A DNA stretch of 64,000 nt from Streptococcus oralis subsp. dentisani (GTDB lineage: Bacteria; Bacillota; Bacilli; Lactobacillales; Streptococcaceae): positions 1-64,000 of the forward strand of contig NZ_NCUW01000027.1 in NCBI RefSeq assembly GCF_002096335.1, read 5' to 3'. Within the stretch, counting starts at the first letter, position 1. The number at the start of each line of letters is the position of its first letter. Made by a program: the position numbers and the translations under genes. Shown piece after piece: positions 28,920-39,279 of this stretch. The notes under the pieces were generated by a model, which saw only the letters and a program-made list of their open reading frames with translations, searched no databases and was not told the origin of the DNA.

Positions 28920-30149
28920 ATGCCAAATTACAATATTCCATTTTCACCTCCCGATATTACCGAAGCTGAAATTGCTGAAGTAGCGGATACCCTTCGTTCT
29001 GGTTGGATCACAACAGGTCCTAAGACAAAAGAACTGGAGCGTCGCTTGTCCCAATACACACAGACACCTAAGACAGTCTGCCTCAACTCTGCGACAGCCG
29101 CTCTTGAGTTGATTTTGCGTGTGTTGGAAGTGGGACCTGGGGATGAAGTCATCGTTCCAGCCATGACTTATACAGCTTCATGTAGTGTGATCACTCACGT
29201 AGGAGCGACCCCTGTCATGGTGGATATCCAAGCAGATACTTTTGAAATGGACTATGACTTGCTTGAGCAAGCCATCACTGAAAAGACTAAGGTGATTATT
29301 CCGGTTGAGCTTGCAGGGATTGTTTGCGACTATGACCGTTTGTTCCAAGTCGTGGAGAAAAAACGTGATCTCTTTACAGCTGCTAGCAAGTGGCAAAAAG
29401 CCTTTAACCGTATCGTGATTGTCTCTGATAGTGCCCATGCTTTAGGATCTACTTACAAAGGGCAGCCAGCTGGTTCTATCGCTGACTTTACTTCCTTCTC
29501 ATTCCACGCCGTTAAAAACTTTACAACTGCTGAGGGAGGAAGTGCCACTTGGAAGGCCAGTCCAGCTATTGACGACGAAGAGATGTATAAGGAATTCCAA
29601 ATTCTTTCCCTTCATGGTCAAACAAAGGATGCCCTTGCTAAGATGCAACTGGGTTCATGGGAATACGATATCGTTACACCGGCCTACAAGTGCAATATGA
29701 CGGATATCATGGCTTCGATTGGTTTGGTACAATTGGACCGTTACCCAGCTTTGCTACAACGTCGTAAGGACATCGTGGACCGCTATGATCGTGGTTTTGC
29801 GGGTACTCGTATTCACCCACTGGCACACAAGACTGATACTGTCGAATCTTCACGCCACCTCTACATCACCCATGTAGAAGGTGCAAGTCTCGAACAACGC
29901 AACCTCATCATCCAAGAATTAGCCAAAGCAGGAATTGCAAGTAATGTACACTATAAACCGCTTCCGCTCTTGACAGCCTATAAGAATCTTGGTTTTGATA
30001 TGGCAGATTATCCAAGAGCCTATGCCTTCTTTGAAAATGAAATTACGCTTCCTCTTCATACAAAATTAAGCGATGAAGAAGTTGATTACATCGTTCAGAC
30101 TTTGGTGAGAATTTCCGAAGAAATCCTCGGTTCTGGAAAAAAATCATAA
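28920..30149 (+). CDS. DegT/DnrJ/EryC1/StrS aminotransferase (proposed UDP-AATGal synthesis)
   Basis: 409 aa from ATG 28920; AAAGGAG lies 7 nt upstream, which rules out ATG 28893. PLP enzyme of the sugar-aminotransferase family: NSATAALELILR, VIVPAMTYTASC, SDSAHALGS and FSFHAVKNFTTAEGG with K199 as the PLP lysine. It would aminate a UDP-4-keto-6-deoxy-GlcNAc to the 4-amino sugar (AATGal). The 4,6-dehydratase needed before it is not in the window. It is 42 bp downstream of the transferase gene. Confidence 0.88.
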   Translation: MPNYNIPFSPPDITEAEIAEVADTLRSGWITTGPKTKELERRLSQYTQTPKTVCLNSATAALELILRVLEVGPGDEVIVPAMTYTASCSVITHVGATPVMVDIQADTFEMDYDLLEQAITEKTKVIIPVELAGIVCDYDRLFQVVEKKRDLFTAASKWQKAFNRIVIVSDSAHALGSTYKGQPAGSIADFTSFSFHAVKNFTTAEGGSATWKASPAIDDEEMYKEFQILSLHGQTKDALAKMQLGSWEYDIVTPAYKCNMTDIMASIGLVQLDRYPALLQRRKDIVDRYDRGFAGTRIHPLAHKTDTVESSRHLYITHVEGASLEQRNLIIQELAKAGIASNVHYKPLPLLTAYKNLGFDMADYPRAYAFFENEITLPLHTKLSDEEVDYIVQTLVRISEEILGSGKKS

Positions 30150-30156
30150 AAAAATC

Positions 30157-30185
30157 TTGACAAAAAGCGGACAATAGCATATAAT
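30157..30185 (+). promoter_or_regulatory. Consensus promoter of the trpB1/trp transcript
   Basis: TTGACA (30157-30162), 17 bp, TATAAT (30180-30185). It lies 8 bp after the aminotransferase stop and drives the first T-box. Confidence 0.9.
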
Positions 30186-30191
30186 ATTCTC

Positions 30192-30446
30192 AACAAATCA
30201 GAAAAGTAACTATGTTTGATCTTCAGGGAGCCTGTGGTGATTGTGAACAGGTGGTTGAAAGTAGTGAAAGTGGGCTGATTTTAAAAATGAATTTGAAACA
30301 ATGAAAATTCGGTGCGCACACCTTACAGTGCAACTTGTTGTTAGACAAGGCAGAGATGTAAAGGGGAATAGTCCCTTTATAATTGAGGTGGCACCGCGTT
30401 ACCAACGCCCTCACATGGAATAATTTTCTGTGTGTGGGCTTTTTCT
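30192..30446 (+). promoter_or_regulatory. Trp T-box leader 1 (upstream of the lone trpB)
   Basis: T-box core GAGGTGGCACCGCG at about 30385-30398, followed by the terminator GCCCTCACA/TGTGTGGGC and TTTTTC ending near 30445. Stem I base AAATCAG (30195-30201) pairs with CTGATTT (30275-30281); just 5' of that arm is TGG (30271-30273), the expected place of the specifier codon, so it should sense uncharged tRNA-Trp. The competing antiterminator is formed with the GGTGGCACC box. The 130 nt from here to trpB hold no gene. Confidence 0.9.
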
Positions 30447-30576
30447 TTCGGTCATTTTGTTTATCTTTTATTAGGGCGTTAAGTCGCTTTGATGAACTTG
30501 AGTTCTATCTGCAGCTCCTTGCCTACTACTAAAAGCGAACAAAAAGCCGAATTAATATGGAAAGAGGAAAAATTTT

Positions 30577-31755
30577 ATGACAACTAAAGGTTATTTTGGA
30601 CAATTTGGTGGTAGTTTTGTACCGGAGCCGATTCAGGCTTTGTTGGATGAGTTGGAAGTGACATTTGATAAATACAAGGATGATTCAGAATTTTTGGCAG
30701 AATTTCGCCATTACTTGAAGGATTATTCTGGTCGCGAAACACCGCTTTATTTTGCGGAAAGTTTGACAGACCACCTAGGTGGAGCTAAGATTTATCTCAA
30801 GCGCGAAGACCTTAATCACCTTGGTTCTCACAAGCTCAACAACGTTTTAGGACAAATCCTTCTTGCCAAACGTATGGGCAAAAAACGAGTGATCGCAGAA
30901 ACAGGAGCTGGTCAGCACGGTGTTGCGACTGCAGCTGCTGCAGCCAAGTTTGGTATGGCCTGTGATGTCTATATGGGGGCAGAGGATGTTGAGCGTCAAC
31001 GTCTCAATGTTTTCCGTATGGAGATGATGGGAGCAACTGTTCACGCAGTTGAAACGGGAACGCGAACTCTCAAGGATGCGGTTGATGCAGCCTTTGGAGC
31101 ATGGATGAATGACCTTGAAGCATTCTACGTTTTGGGATCTGCTGTAGGACCTCATCCTTATCCTACAATTGTTCATGAATTCCAAAAGGTCATCAGTGAG
31201 GAATCTCGTCGTCAAATCTTAGAAAAAGAAGGCCGTTTACCAGATTACGTCATTGCCTGTGTAGGTGGTGGTTCCAATGCTATCGGTGCTTTTTCACAGT
31301 ATGTGGCTGATGAAGAAGTCAAATTGGTTGGGGTCGAAGCTGCTGGTCATGGACTTGACACAGACAAGCATGCAGCCACTATGACAAAAGGCAGTGTCGG
31401 AATTGTCGACGGTATGAAGACCTATGCAGTCTTTAAGGAAGATGGAGAGCTGGCCCCAGTTTACTCTATCTCAGCTGGTTTGGACTATCCAGGGGTTGGC
31501 CCAGAACACGCCTACTTTAAAGATTCAGGTCGCGTGGAATACGTAGCAGCGACAGACGAAGAAGCTGTTCAAGCCTTGCTTTTACTAAGCAAGACTGAAG
31601 GGATTATCCCAGCGATTGAAAGTTCGCACGCCATCGCAGAAGCGGTTAAACGTGCACCGAAACTAAGTAAGGATGAGATTATCATCATCAATGTCTCTGG
31701 TCGTGGAGACAAGGACGTAGCTGCTATTGCAGACTACCTAGAAGCTAAAAAATAA
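30577..31755 (+). CDS. Tryptophan synthase beta-chain paralog (lone trpB)
   Basis: 392 aa. All TrpB essentials are present: PLP lysine in [10 protein letters not shown], catalytic Glu in [13 protein letters not shown], phosphate loop [12 protein letters not shown] and ESSHAI. It differs from the operon TrpB (36316-37539) at many sites, for example HKLNNVLG for HKINNALG and NHLGSH for NHTGAH. It stands alone without trpA. It may supply extra beta subunit, use other indole or serine analogues, or scavenge indole. AGAGGAAAAA precedes ATG. It is inserted between two Trp T-boxes. Confidence 0.92.
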   Translation: MTTKGYFGQFGGSFVPEPIQALLDELEVTFDKYKDDSEFLAEFRHYLKDYSGRETPLYFAESLTDHLGGAKIYLKREDLNHLGSHKLNNVLGQILLAKRMGKKRVIAETGAGQHGVATAAAAAKFGMACDVYMGAEDVERQRLNVFRMEMMGATVHAVETGTRTLKDAVDAAFGAWMNDLEAFYVLGSAVGPHPYPTIVHEFQKVISEESRRQILEKEGRLPDYVIACVGGGSNAIGAFSQYVADEEVKLVGVEAAGHGLDTDKHAATMTKGSVGIVDGMKTYAVFKEDGELAPVYSISAGLDYPGVGPEHAYFKDSGRVEYVAATDEEAVQALLLLSKTEGIIPAIESSHAIAEAVKRAPKLSKDEIIIINVSGRGDKDVAAIADYLEAKK

Positions 31756-31756
31756 A

Positions 31757-32003
31757 AGATGGAAAAATTACAGTCTTTTCTCTCACAGAGAGCTTGTGGT
31801 TGCTGGAAACAAGTAGAGAAAGCTGTAAGGTTGGGTCCATCTGAAACGAGAGAAGAAAACATAATTCTCAAGGGAGTGCCCTTTATCGCACAGCCTGTTA
31901 TAGGAAAGTTCTGAGACAGGAATGAGAGATAGGAGAAATCCTATAATTGAGGTGGCACCGCGAATTTCGTCCTCACGCAAGTTATTTTGCGTGGGGATTT
32001 TTC
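31757..32003 (+). promoter_or_regulatory. Trp T-box leader 2 (upstream of trpE)
   Basis: Stem I base AGATGG (31757-31762) / CCATCT (31837-31842), inner stem TTACAG (31768-31773) / CTGTAA (31823-31828); the loop between carries TGG (31832-31834), the Trp specifier. T-box core TGAGGTGGCACCGCG near 31948-31962; terminator CCTCACGCAA (31971-31980) / TTGCGTGGGG (31987-31996) then TTTTT. Stem I begins 2 nt after the stop of the lone trpB, so there is no room for a promoter between them; I saw no good promoter at the gene's end. Confidence 0.92.
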
Positions 32004-32048
32004 ATACAGTCGCCACGGACTAGAAGTAGAACTGAAAGGGAAATTACA

Positions 32049-33410
32049 ATGGAACGAATCATTCATGGAGATGTCTTATCACCAATCTTGGCTTATATGC
32101 GCTTAAAAGGGCAACACAAGGTGATCTTAGAAAGTATTCCGAGAGACAAGGAAACAGCTCGTTTTTCTATCCTAGCTTATAATCCTGTTTTTGAGATTCA
32201 GTTTGAAAATGGAGTCCTTTATCAAAATGGTCAAGTGATTGATCGGGATCCTTTGGATTTCCTTTATGAAGTGACTCATAAGAGCCAGCACCATTCAGAC
32301 CTACCTTTTGGTGGGGGAGCCATTGGTTTTGTTGGTTACGATATGATTTCGCTCTATGAGGAAATCGGTCAAATCCCTGAAGATACCATTGGGACACCAG
32401 ATATGCATTTCTTTGTCTATGAGAGTTATATGGTCTTTGACCATAAGAAGGAAAAAATCCATGTCATAGAGGATGCTCTCTATAGCGATCGCAGTCAAGA
32501 AGACTTGGAAAAAGCCTTGAACCAAGTACTTGAGGAATTACGCATCCCTGCTCCAAATGAATTTGAAGACTTGGATTTATCTCCGCTGAACTTCAAACCG
32601 CATATCGCTCCTCAGAAGTTTGAGGAAATGGTGGAAACAGCTCGCGACTTGATTCGTAATGGTGATATGTTCCAATGCGTGCTCAGTCAGCGTTTCTCAG
32701 CAGAAGTTACTGGAAATCCATTTGACTTTTACAGAAATCTTCGCGTGACCAATCCATCTAATTACCTTTATTTCTACGATTTTGGAGATTATCAAATTAT
32801 CGGTGCCAGTCCTGAAAGTTTGGTTTCTGTCAAAAATGGCATCGTAACTACCAATCCGATTGCAGGTACGCGACCAAGAGGGGCTACGGATGAAGAGGAC
32901 AAAGCTTTGGCAACTGATCTGCTTTCTGATGAGAAGGAAACAGCAGAACATCGGATGTTGGTAGACTTGGGGCGTAACGATATTGGCCGCATCTCTGAAA
33001 CGGCAAGTGTCCAAGTCACTAAGTATATGGAAGTGGAGCTTTTCCGCTATGTCATGCATTTGACCAGTGTGGTGAAAGGGCGTTTGCTTCCCGAACTCAC
33101 TGCCATGGATGCCTTGAAAGCTACACTTCCAGCTGGAACAGTTTCAGGAGCACCAAAAATTCGAGCTATGAGACGCATCTATGAACTGGAAACAGAAAAA
33201 CGTGGCGTATACGCAGGAGCAATCGGCTACTTGTCTGCGACGGGTGATATGGATTTCGCCATTGCCATCAGAACTATGATTCTCAAAAATCAAACAGCCT
33301 ATGTGCAGGCTGGGGCAGGGATTGTCTATGACTCCATCGCCCAAAACGAATACCAAGAAACCATTAACAAGGCTAAATCTATGACTAGAATTGGAGAACT
33401 AAGACCATGA
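32049..33410 (+). CDS. trpE: Anthranilate synthase component I
   Basis: 453 aa from ATG 32049 (GAAAGGGA upstream); a longer frame from 31947 is just translation of the T-box. N-terminal LES motif VILESIPRD marks the Trp feedback site; chorismate-binding blocks include IGASPESLVS, NPIAGTRPRG, DLGRNDIGR, TVSGAPKIRAMR and GAIGYLSATGDMDFAIAIRT. It makes anthranilate from chorismate with TrpG. Its stop overlaps trpG by 4 nt. Confidence 0.96.
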   Translation: MERIIHGDVLSPILAYMRLKGQHKVILESIPRDKETARFSILAYNPVFEIQFENGVLYQNGQVIDRDPLDFLYEVTHKSQHHSDLPFGGGAIGFVGYDMISLYEEIGQIPEDTIGTPDMHFFVYESYMVFDHKKEKIHVIEDALYSDRSQEDLEKALNQVLEELRIPAPNEFEDLDLSPLNFKPHIAPQKFEEMVETARDLIRNGDMFQCVLSQRFSAEVTGNPFDFYRNLRVTNPSNYLYFYDFGDYQIIGASPESLVSVKNGIVTTNPIAGTRPRGATDEEDKALATDLLSDEKETAEHRMLVDLGRNDIGRISETASVQVTKYMEVELFRYVMHLTSVVKGRLLPELTAMDALKATLPAGTVSGAPKIRAMRRIYELETEKRGVYAGAIGYLSATGDMDFAIAIRTMILKNQTAYVQAGAGIVYDSIAQNEYQETINKAKSMTRIGELRP

Positions 33411-33973
33411 TTTTATTGATTGACAACTATGATTCTTTTACCTATAACTTGGCGCAATACATTGGGAATTTTGCAGAAGTGCAGGTCTTGAGAAATGATG
33501 ATCCCAAGCTGTATGAAGAAGCTGAAAAAGCAGATGGTCTGGTCTTTTCTCCTGGTCCTGGTTGGCCAGTTGATGCTGGAAAGATGGAAGACATGATTCG
33601 TGATTTTGCTGGGAAGAAGCCGATTCTAGGGATTTGTTTGGGTCACCAAGCCATCGCAGAAGTCTTTGGTGGGAAGTTAGGTTTGGCTCCAAAGGTCATG
33701 CATGGGAAACAGAGCCATATCAGCTTTGAAGCGCCATCTGTTCTCTATCAAGGCATTGAGGATGGTCGTCCAGTCATGCGTTATCACAGCATTTTGATTG
33801 AAGAAATGCCAGAAGGCTTTGAAGTGACAGCTCGTTCGACTGATGACCAAGCTATTATGGGAATTCAACACAAAAGCTTGCCGATTTATGGCTTCCAGTA
33901 CCATCCAGAGAGTATCGGAACGCCAGATGGCTTGTCTTCTATTCGGAATTTTATCGAGAAGGTTGTAAAGTGA
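33407..33973 (+). CDS. trpG: Anthranilate synthase component II (glutamine amidotransferase)
   Basis: 188 aa class I amidotransferase. Catalytic triad: Cys in [11 protein letters not shown], His-Glu in [11 protein letters not shown]; oxyanion loop VFSPGPGWP. Starts [15 protein letters not shown]. It supplies ammonia to TrpE; in many Gram-positives it also serves as PabA for folate. Coupled to trpE by ATGA; 10 bp before trpD. Confidence 0.95.
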   Translation: MILLIDNYDSFTYNLAQYIGNFAEVQVLRNDDPKLYEEAEKADGLVFSPGPGWPVDAGKMEDMIRDFAGKKPILGICLGHQAIAEVFGGKLGLAPKVMHGKQSHISFEAPSVLYQGIEDGRPVMRYHSILIEEMPEGFEVTARSTDDQAIMGIQHKSLPIYGFQYHPESIGTPDGLSSIRNFIEKVVK

Positions 33974-33983
33974 GGAAACTAGG

Positions 33984-34988
33984 ATGAAAGAGATTATTGA
34001 AAAATTAGCAAAATTTGAAAATTTATCAGGTGTGGAAATGACGGATGTCATTGAGCGTATCGTAACTGGGCGTGTAACCGAAGCGCAGATTGCTTCTCTC
34101 CTCTTGGCCCTTAAGATGAAGGGGGAAACACCGGAAGAACGCACAGCCATTGCACAAGTTATGAGAGGGCATGCCCAACATATTCCAACTGAAATCCATG
34201 ATGCTATGGACAACTGCGGTACAGGTGGGGACAAGTCCTTCAGTTTTAACATCTCAACAACTGCAGCCTTTGTCTTGGCTGGTGGCGGTATTCATATGGC
34301 CAAGCACGGTAACCGCTCGATTTCTTCTAAATCTGGTTCTGCAGATGTCCTCGAAGCATTGGGTATCAATCTTGACCTCAAACCAGCTGAACTAGGTAAG
34401 GTTTTCGATAAAACTGGAATCGTCTTTCTCTTTGCTAAAAATATGCACCCAGCTATGAAGTACATCATGCCCGCTCGTTTGGAACTAGGAATTCCAACGA
34501 TCATGAACTTGACTGGTCCACTGATTCACCCAATGGCTTTGGAAACACAGCTTCTTGGTATTAGTCGTCCAGAACTGCTAGAAAGTACAGCTCAGGTATT
34601 GAAAAATATGGGTCGCAAACGTGCAGTTGTGGTTGCTGGACCAGAAGGTCTTGATGAAGCTGGCTTGAACGGAACAACCAAGATTGCTCTTCTTGAAAAT
34701 GGCGAAATCACCTTGTCAAGCTTCACTCCAGAGGATTTGGGGATGGAACGCTACGCTATCGAAGATATCCGTGGTGGCAATGCTCAGGAAAATGCAGAAA
34801 TTTTGCTCAGCGTTCTTCAAAACCAACCAAGTCCATTCTTGGAAACGACAGTCTTGAATGCTGGTCTTGGTTTCTATGCCAATGGTAAGGTAGCTAGTAT
34901 CAAGGAAGGAGTTGCCTTGGCTCGTCAAGTCATTGCTAGTGGCAAGGCCCTTGAAAAACTCAGACTGTTACAGGAGTACCAAAAATGA
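33984..34988 (+). CDS. trpD: Anthranilate phosphoribosyltransferase
   Basis: 334 aa. PRPP loop [38 protein letters not shown], and [16 protein letters not shown] are the family blocks. It joins anthranilate and PRPP. It overlaps trpC by 4 nt. Confidence 0.96.
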   Translation: MKEIIEKLAKFENLSGVEMTDVIERIVTGRVTEAQIASLLLALKMKGETPEERTAIAQVMRGHAQHIPTEIHDAMDNCGTGGDKSFSFNISTTAAFVLAGGGIHMAKHGNRSISSKSGSADVLEALGINLDLKPAELGKVFDKTGIVFLFAKNMHPAMKYIMPARLELGIPTIMNLTGPLIHPMALETQLLGISRPELLESTAQVLKNMGRKRAVVVAGPEGLDEAGLNGTTKIALLENGEITLSSFTPEDLGMERYAIEDIRGGNAQENAEILLSVLQNQPSPFLETTVLNAGLGFYANGKVASIKEGVALARQVIASGKALEKLRLLQEYQK

Positions 34989-35752
34989 GTCAGGAATTTT
35001 TAGCACGAATCTTGGAGCAGAAGGCGCGTGAGGTCAAGCAGATGGAACTGGAGGAAATCCAGCCCCTACGCCAGACCTATCGCCTAGCTGAATTTTTGAA
35101 GAATCACCAAGATCGTTTACAGGTAATCGCTGAAGTCAAGAAGGCTAGCCCTAGTCTGGGAGATATCAATCTCGATGTGGATATTGTGCAACAGGCCCAG
35201 ACTTATGAAGCGAACGGAGCAGTGATGATTTCGGTTTTGACAGATGAGATTTTCTTTAAAGGGCATTTGGATTATCTACGGGAGATTTCCAGTCAAGTAG
35301 AGATTCCGACGCTCAACAAGGACTTTATCATCGATGAAAAACAAATCATCCGCGCTCGCAATGCCGGCGCGACAGTTATCTTGCTCATCGTGGCTGCCTT
35401 GTCAGAAGAACGCCTCAAGGAACTGTATGACTACGCGACAGAGCTTGGTCTGGAAGTCTTGGTGGAAACTCACAATCTAGCTGAACTAGAGGTAGCCCAC
35501 AGACTTGGTGCTGAGATTATTGGGGTTAATAACCGCAACTTGACCACCTTTGAAGTCGACTTGCAGACCAGTGTAGACTTGGCCCAGTACTTTAAGGAAG
35601 GTCGCTATTACATTTCTGAATCTGCTATTTTCACAGGGCAGGATGCAAAACGAGTAGCACCATACTTTAACGGAATTTTGGTGGGAACAGCTCTCATGCA
35701 GGCAGAAGATGTAGCCCAGAGAATCAAGGAGTTGCAGATTGACAAAGGTTAA
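34985..35752 (+). CDS. trpC: Indole-3-glycerol-phosphate synthase
   Basis: 255 aa TIM barrel. [15 protein letters not shown] holds the catalytic Lys, [13 protein letters not shown] and [13 protein letters not shown] hold further active-site residues. It closes the indole ring. It is separate from trpF, unlike the fused enterobacterial enzyme; its 3' end overlaps trpF by 14 nt. Confidence 0.96.
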   Translation: MSQEFLARILEQKAREVKQMELEEIQPLRQTYRLAEFLKNHQDRLQVIAEVKKASPSLGDINLDVDIVQQAQTYEANGAVMISVLTDEIFFKGHLDYLREISSQVEIPTLNKDFIIDEKQIIRARNAGATVILLIVAALSEERLKELYDYATELGLEVLVETHNLAELEVAHRLGAEIIGVNNRNLTTFEVDLQTSVDLAQYFKEGRYYISESAIFTGQDAKRVAPYFNGILVGTALMQAEDVAQRIKELQIDKG

Positions 35753-36338
35753 GATTTGTGGATTGTCGAACAAAGAAGCGGTAGAGACAGCCGTATCAGC
35801 AGGGGCAGACTACATCGGTTTTGTCTTCGCACCCAGTAAAAGACAGGTGACCTTGGAAGAGGCTGCTGAGCTGGCAAAGCTTATTCCTGCAGATATAAAA
35901 AAGGTTGGTGTATTTGTTTCACCAAGTCGAGCAGAATTGCTAGAAGCGATTGAAAAGGTTGGCTTGGACCTAGTTCAAGTTCACAGTCAGGTGGCGGATG
36001 AGTTGTTTGAGGATTTACCTTGTGCCAGCATTCAGGCTGTGCAGGTGGATGGAAATGGTCATGTGCCTAATTCTCAGGCGGATTATCTCCTCTTTGATGC
36101 CCCTGTGGCTGGGAGTGGTAAGACCTTTGACTGGGGTCAACTGGATACGTCTGGACTAGCCCAGCCATTTTTCATCGCAGGTGGGCTTAATGAAGACAAT
36201 GTAGAAGAAGCAATTCAACACTTTACTCCCTATGCAGTAGATGTATCGAGTGGAGTGGAGACAGATGGACAGAAAGATCAGGAAAAGATTAGAAGATTTA
36301 TAGAGAGGGTAAAGCATGGCATATCAAGAACCAAATAA
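35739..36338 (+). CDS. trpF: Phosphoribosylanthranilate isomerase
   Basis: 199 aa TIM barrel: [12 protein letters not shown] with catalytic Cys, [23 protein letters not shown] and [11 protein letters not shown] with catalytic Asp. The start is TTG at 35739 inside trpC; no ATG is closer. It overlaps trpB by 23 nt, so the order C-F-B is tightly coupled. Confidence 0.94.
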   Translation: MTKVKICGLSNKEAVETAVSAGADYIGFVFAPSKRQVTLEEAAELAKLIPADIKKVGVFVSPSRAELLEAIEKVGLDLVQVHSQVADELFEDLPCASIQAVQVDGNGHVPNSQADYLLFDAPVAGSGKTFDWGQLDTSGLAQPFFIAGGLNEDNVEEAIQHFTPYAVDVSSGVETDGQKDQEKIRRFIERVKHGISRTK

Positions 36339-37539
36339 AGATGGATTTTACGGAAAATTCGGCGGACGTTTCGTCCCAGAAACATTGATGACAGCAGTTT
36401 TGGAGTTGGAAAAAGCTTATCGTGAAAGTCAGGCAGACCCAAGCTTCCAAGAGGAATTGAACCAACTTTTGCGCCAGTACGTAGGACGTGAAACTCCCCT
36501 TTACTACGCAAAAAACTTGACCCAGCATATCGGCGGAGCCAAGATTTATCTCAAACGGGAAGACCTTAACCATACAGGTGCTCACAAGATTAACAATGCC
36601 TTGGGACAAGTTCTTCTGGCTAAACGAATGGGCAAAAAGAAAATTATCGCTGAAACAGGTGCTGGTCAGCACGGTGTGGCAACTGCAACAGCTGCGGCCC
36701 TCTTTAACATGGAATGTACCATCTACATGGGTGAGGAAGATGTTAAACGCCAAGCACTTAATGTGTTCCGTATGGAGCTTTTAGGAGCTAAGGTTGAGGC
36801 TGTGACAGATGGTTCGCGCGTGCTTAAGGATGCGGTCAATGCAGCCCTTCGTTCTTGGGTAGCGAATATCGATGATACCCACTATATCCTTGGTTCTGCC
36901 TTGGGACCTCATCCTTTCCCAGAAATCGTTCGTGACTTCCAAAGTGTCATTGGTCGAGAGGCTAAACAACAGTACCGTGACTTGACAAGTCAAGATTTGC
37001 CAGATGCCCTAGTAGCCTGTGTTGGTGGTGGTTCGAATGCCATCGGCCTTTTCCATCCATTTGTGGAAGACGAGTCAGTGGCTATGTATGGAGCTGAAGC
37101 AGCAGGACTAGGTGTGGATACGGAGCACCACGCAGCTACCTTGACCAAGGGTCGTCCAGGTGTCCTTCACGGTTCTCTCATGGATGTGCTCCAAGACGCT
37201 CATGGTCAAATTCTTGAAGCCTTCTCTATCTCAGCAGGTTTGGACTATCCTGGTATCGGTCCAGAACATTCACACTACCACGATATCAAACGTGCCAGCT
37301 ATGTTCCTGTGACGGACGAGGAAGCCTTGGAAGGATTCAAACTCTTGTCTCGCGTGGAAGGGATTATCCCAGCCTTGGAATCTAGCCATGCTATCGCCTT
37401 TGCGGTGAAATTGGCCAAAGAACTTGGTCCAGACAAGTCTATGATTGTCTGCCTATCCGGTCGTGGGGACAAGGATGTAGTTCAAGTCAAAGACCGCTTG
37501 GAAGCAGATGTAGTAAAGAAGGGAGAAGCCCATGCCTAA
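36316..37539 (+). CDS. trpB: Tryptophan synthase beta chain (operon copy)
   Basis: 407 aa, canonical Trp[16 protein letters not shown] lysine in [10 protein letters not shown], Glu in [23 protein letters not shown]. Condenses indole and serine, receiving indole from TrpA through the tunnel. This is the copy coupled with trpA (8-nt overlap), so it is the likely main synthase. Confidence 0.96.
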   Translation: MAYQEPNKDGFYGKFGGRFVPETLMTAVLELEKAYRESQADPSFQEELNQLLRQYVGRETPLYYAKNLTQHIGGAKIYLKREDLNHTGAHKINNALGQVLLAKRMGKKKIIAETGAGQHGVATATAAALFNMECTIYMGEEDVKRQALNVFRMELLGAKVEAVTDGSRVLKDAVNAALRSWVANIDDTHYILGSALGPHPFPEIVRDFQSVIGREAKQQYRDLTSQDLPDALVACVGGGSNAIGLFHPFVEDESVAMYGAEAAGLGVDTEHHAATLTKGRPGVLHGSLMDVLQDAHGQILEAFSISAGLDYPGIGPEHSHYHDIKRASYVPVTDEEALEGFKLLSRVEGIIPALESSHAIAFAVKLAKELGPDKSMIVCLSGRGDKDVVQVKDRLEADVVKKGEAHA

Positions 37540-38308
37540 GACACTAACAGAAAAATTGAACGCTATCAAAGCAACTGGAAAAGGAATTTTTGTTCCTTAT
37601 ATCATGGCTGGAGACCATGAGAAAGGTTTGGATGGTCTCGCTGAAACAATCCACTTTTTAGAAGATTTGGGTGTTTCAGCTATTGAAGTGGGCATTCCCT
37701 TTTCAGACCCTGTTGCAGATGGACCTGTGATCGAAGAAGCAGGCTTGCGCAGTCTAGCTCATGGGACTTCTACCCAGGCTTTGGTTGAAACCTTGAAAAC
37801 TATTCAGACTGAGGTGCCACTGGTCATCATGACCTACTTCAACCCCCTTTTTCAGTACGGTGTGGACAAATTTGTCAAAGATCTGGCAGATACAGCAGTT
37901 AAGGGCTTGATCATTCCAGACCTTCCTCATGAGCATGCCAATTTTGTGGAGCCTTATTTGGCAGATACAGACATCGCTTTGATTCCCCTAGTTAGTTTGA
38001 CGACAGGACTCGAGCGCCAGAAAGAGTTGATCAAGGGAGCAGAAGGCTTTGTCTATGCTGTTGCCATCAATGGGGTGACAGGGAAGTCAGGAAATTACCG
38101 TGCAGACTTGGACAAGCACTTGGCACAATTGCATCAAGTAGCCGACATCCCAGTCTTGACAGGTTTTGGTGTGTCTAGCCAGGCCGATGTAGAACGTTTC
38201 AATGCGGTGTCAGATGGTGTTATCGTTGGTTCGAAAATTGTAAAAGCTCTCCACCAAGGAGAGCCGATTCAGGACTTTATCAAACAAGCAGTAGCTTACC
38301 AAAAATAA
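37532..38308 (+). CDS. trpA: Tryptophan synthase alpha chain
   Basis: 258 aa TIM barrel: catalytic Glu in [18 protein letters not shown], Asp in [10 protein letters not shown], phosphate loop [10 protein letters not shown]. Splits indole-glycerol-phosphate. Its last codons run into copy 1 of a 95-bp repeat derived from the prepilin peptidase gene, with which it was originally overlapping tail to tail. Confidence 0.96.
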   Translation: MPKTLTEKLNAIKATGKGIFVPYIMAGDHEKGLDGLAETIHFLEDLGVSAIEVGIPFSDPVADGPVIEEAGLRSLAHGTSTQALVETLKTIQTEVPLVIMTYFNPLFQYGVDKFVKDLADTAVKGLIIPDLPHEHANFVEPYLADTDIALIPLVSLTTGLERQKELIKGAEGFVYAVAINGVTGKSGNYRADLDKHLAQLHQVADIPVLTGFGVSSQADVERFNAVSDGVIVGSKIVKALHQGEPIQDFIKQAVAYQK

Positions 38309-38397
38309 TCAAACAAGCAGCAAGTAAGAGGAAAGGCACGAAAGGCAGTCTTTCCTTTTTCTTTTGCAGTAGAAAGGCCAGAATGCCCGTCGCAGAA
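38303..38397. repeat. 95-bp direct repeat, copy 1
   Basis: Identical to 39323-39417 except for four substitutions (38346, 38370, 38378, 38382). Copy 1 overlaps the trpA stop. Read on the minus strand in the peptidase frame it encodes a tail ...[13 protein letters not shown] and stop, which looks like the original C-terminus of the prepilin peptidase. Confidence 0.92.
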
Positions 38398-38453
38398 AGC
38401 TACGAGAGTACTTTGACAAGTTATTGAAATCAGTTTAGAAGATTTAACATATG

Positions 38454-38475
38454 TAAAAAAGCCCTCCTAGAGGGC
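38454..38475 (-). terminator. Terminator of the EcsC-family gene
   Basis: GCCCT (38461-38465) / AGGGC (38471-38475); reading the minus strand the stem is followed by TTTTTT (38460-38455). Confidence 0.8.
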
Positions 38476-38534
38476 AGAAACTTGTTAATTTTATTTGATA
38501 AGTATGAAAGTAATAAAAAGGGTATAAGTTTTTT

Positions 38535-39251
38535 TTATTGTATTTCATCCATATCAATGATTAAATCATTTCCAAGATTAATTCCGTTAGATGTAAAAAT
38601 ACTTAGCGCATGATTTGCAATGACTTGTGTTGAAACACTATCAACTCCAGCCCCAATGAGGGCTCCTGCAACAGGAATCATTTTCCCTAAATTTACTACT
38701 CCTTTTTCTCCGAATTTCGTAACTAATCTGAATCCAACTGCACGATTAATTTTAGTGAGAACTTCTCTAGGTAGTTTTTTTAACATACCATGTATTAATT
38801 TCTCAGCAACTACAATTCCAGCTTTCTTGGCAATATCTGCTACAGTAGTTCCTGTAAGTGCCGCATATACAAAGGTCTGAACCTGATCACTTTTTAGGTC
38901 ATACCCACGCATATAGGCAATGGTTGCGATCATCCTCATTTGAACGAGAATGACAGATGTAATATTTGCAGGAATAGTTACTGGTAGTGTTCAAAAACCT
39001 CCGAAACCAGTGACAAAGCCAGAGAGAGCGGCCTTACTGGTTTGAAAAGTAATCATTTTAGAAATGGCAGTATCAATATCATCATATTTAAGATAATCAT
39101 CTGCTAATTCTTGAATAGTTTTCTGTCCAGGAATTCCATTAATAGTTGTATCGTATGCCCAATCTAGGACTTGCATCATAGAATTTTCATCAATTTTTGG
39201 GACATCTAGTTTTGGTAATTCAAAATTGATGTTTGGTAACTCGAATTTCAT
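38535..39251 (-). pseudogene. EcsC-family protein gene interrupted by one in-frame TGA
   Basis: Two ORFs lie in the same frame, separated only by one TGA (38993-38991) and a 17-codon open stretch. Fused, they give about 238 codons: residues 1-86 (MKFELPNINFELPKLDVPKI, ending GFVTGFGGF), the TGA, TLPVTIPANITSVILVQ, then MRMIATIAYMRGYDL to the end. The VTIPANI...VQMRMIATIAYMRGYDL block and AAxxGxxxPVAGALIGAGVDS segment are typical of EcsC proteins. One T-to-G change in a Leu codon (TTA to TGA) would explain it. A good ribosome site (AAGGAGAA) and promoter remain. Function of these proteins is unclear. Confidence 0.85.
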
Positions 39252-39279
39252 AATAATTCTCCTTGTTCTGAATATAATT

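Noticed and set aside
30223..30414. Minus-strand frame over T-box 1
   Set aside because: The region is a conserved RNA leader; the frame carries no protein signal.
31947..32048. N-terminal extension of trpE (34 extra codons)
   Set aside because: It is translation of the T-box core and terminator; a good ribosome site and the family start are at 32049.
32697..33059. Antisense frames in trpE and other trp genes
   Set aside because: Typical shadows; codon pattern and motifs support only the plus strand.
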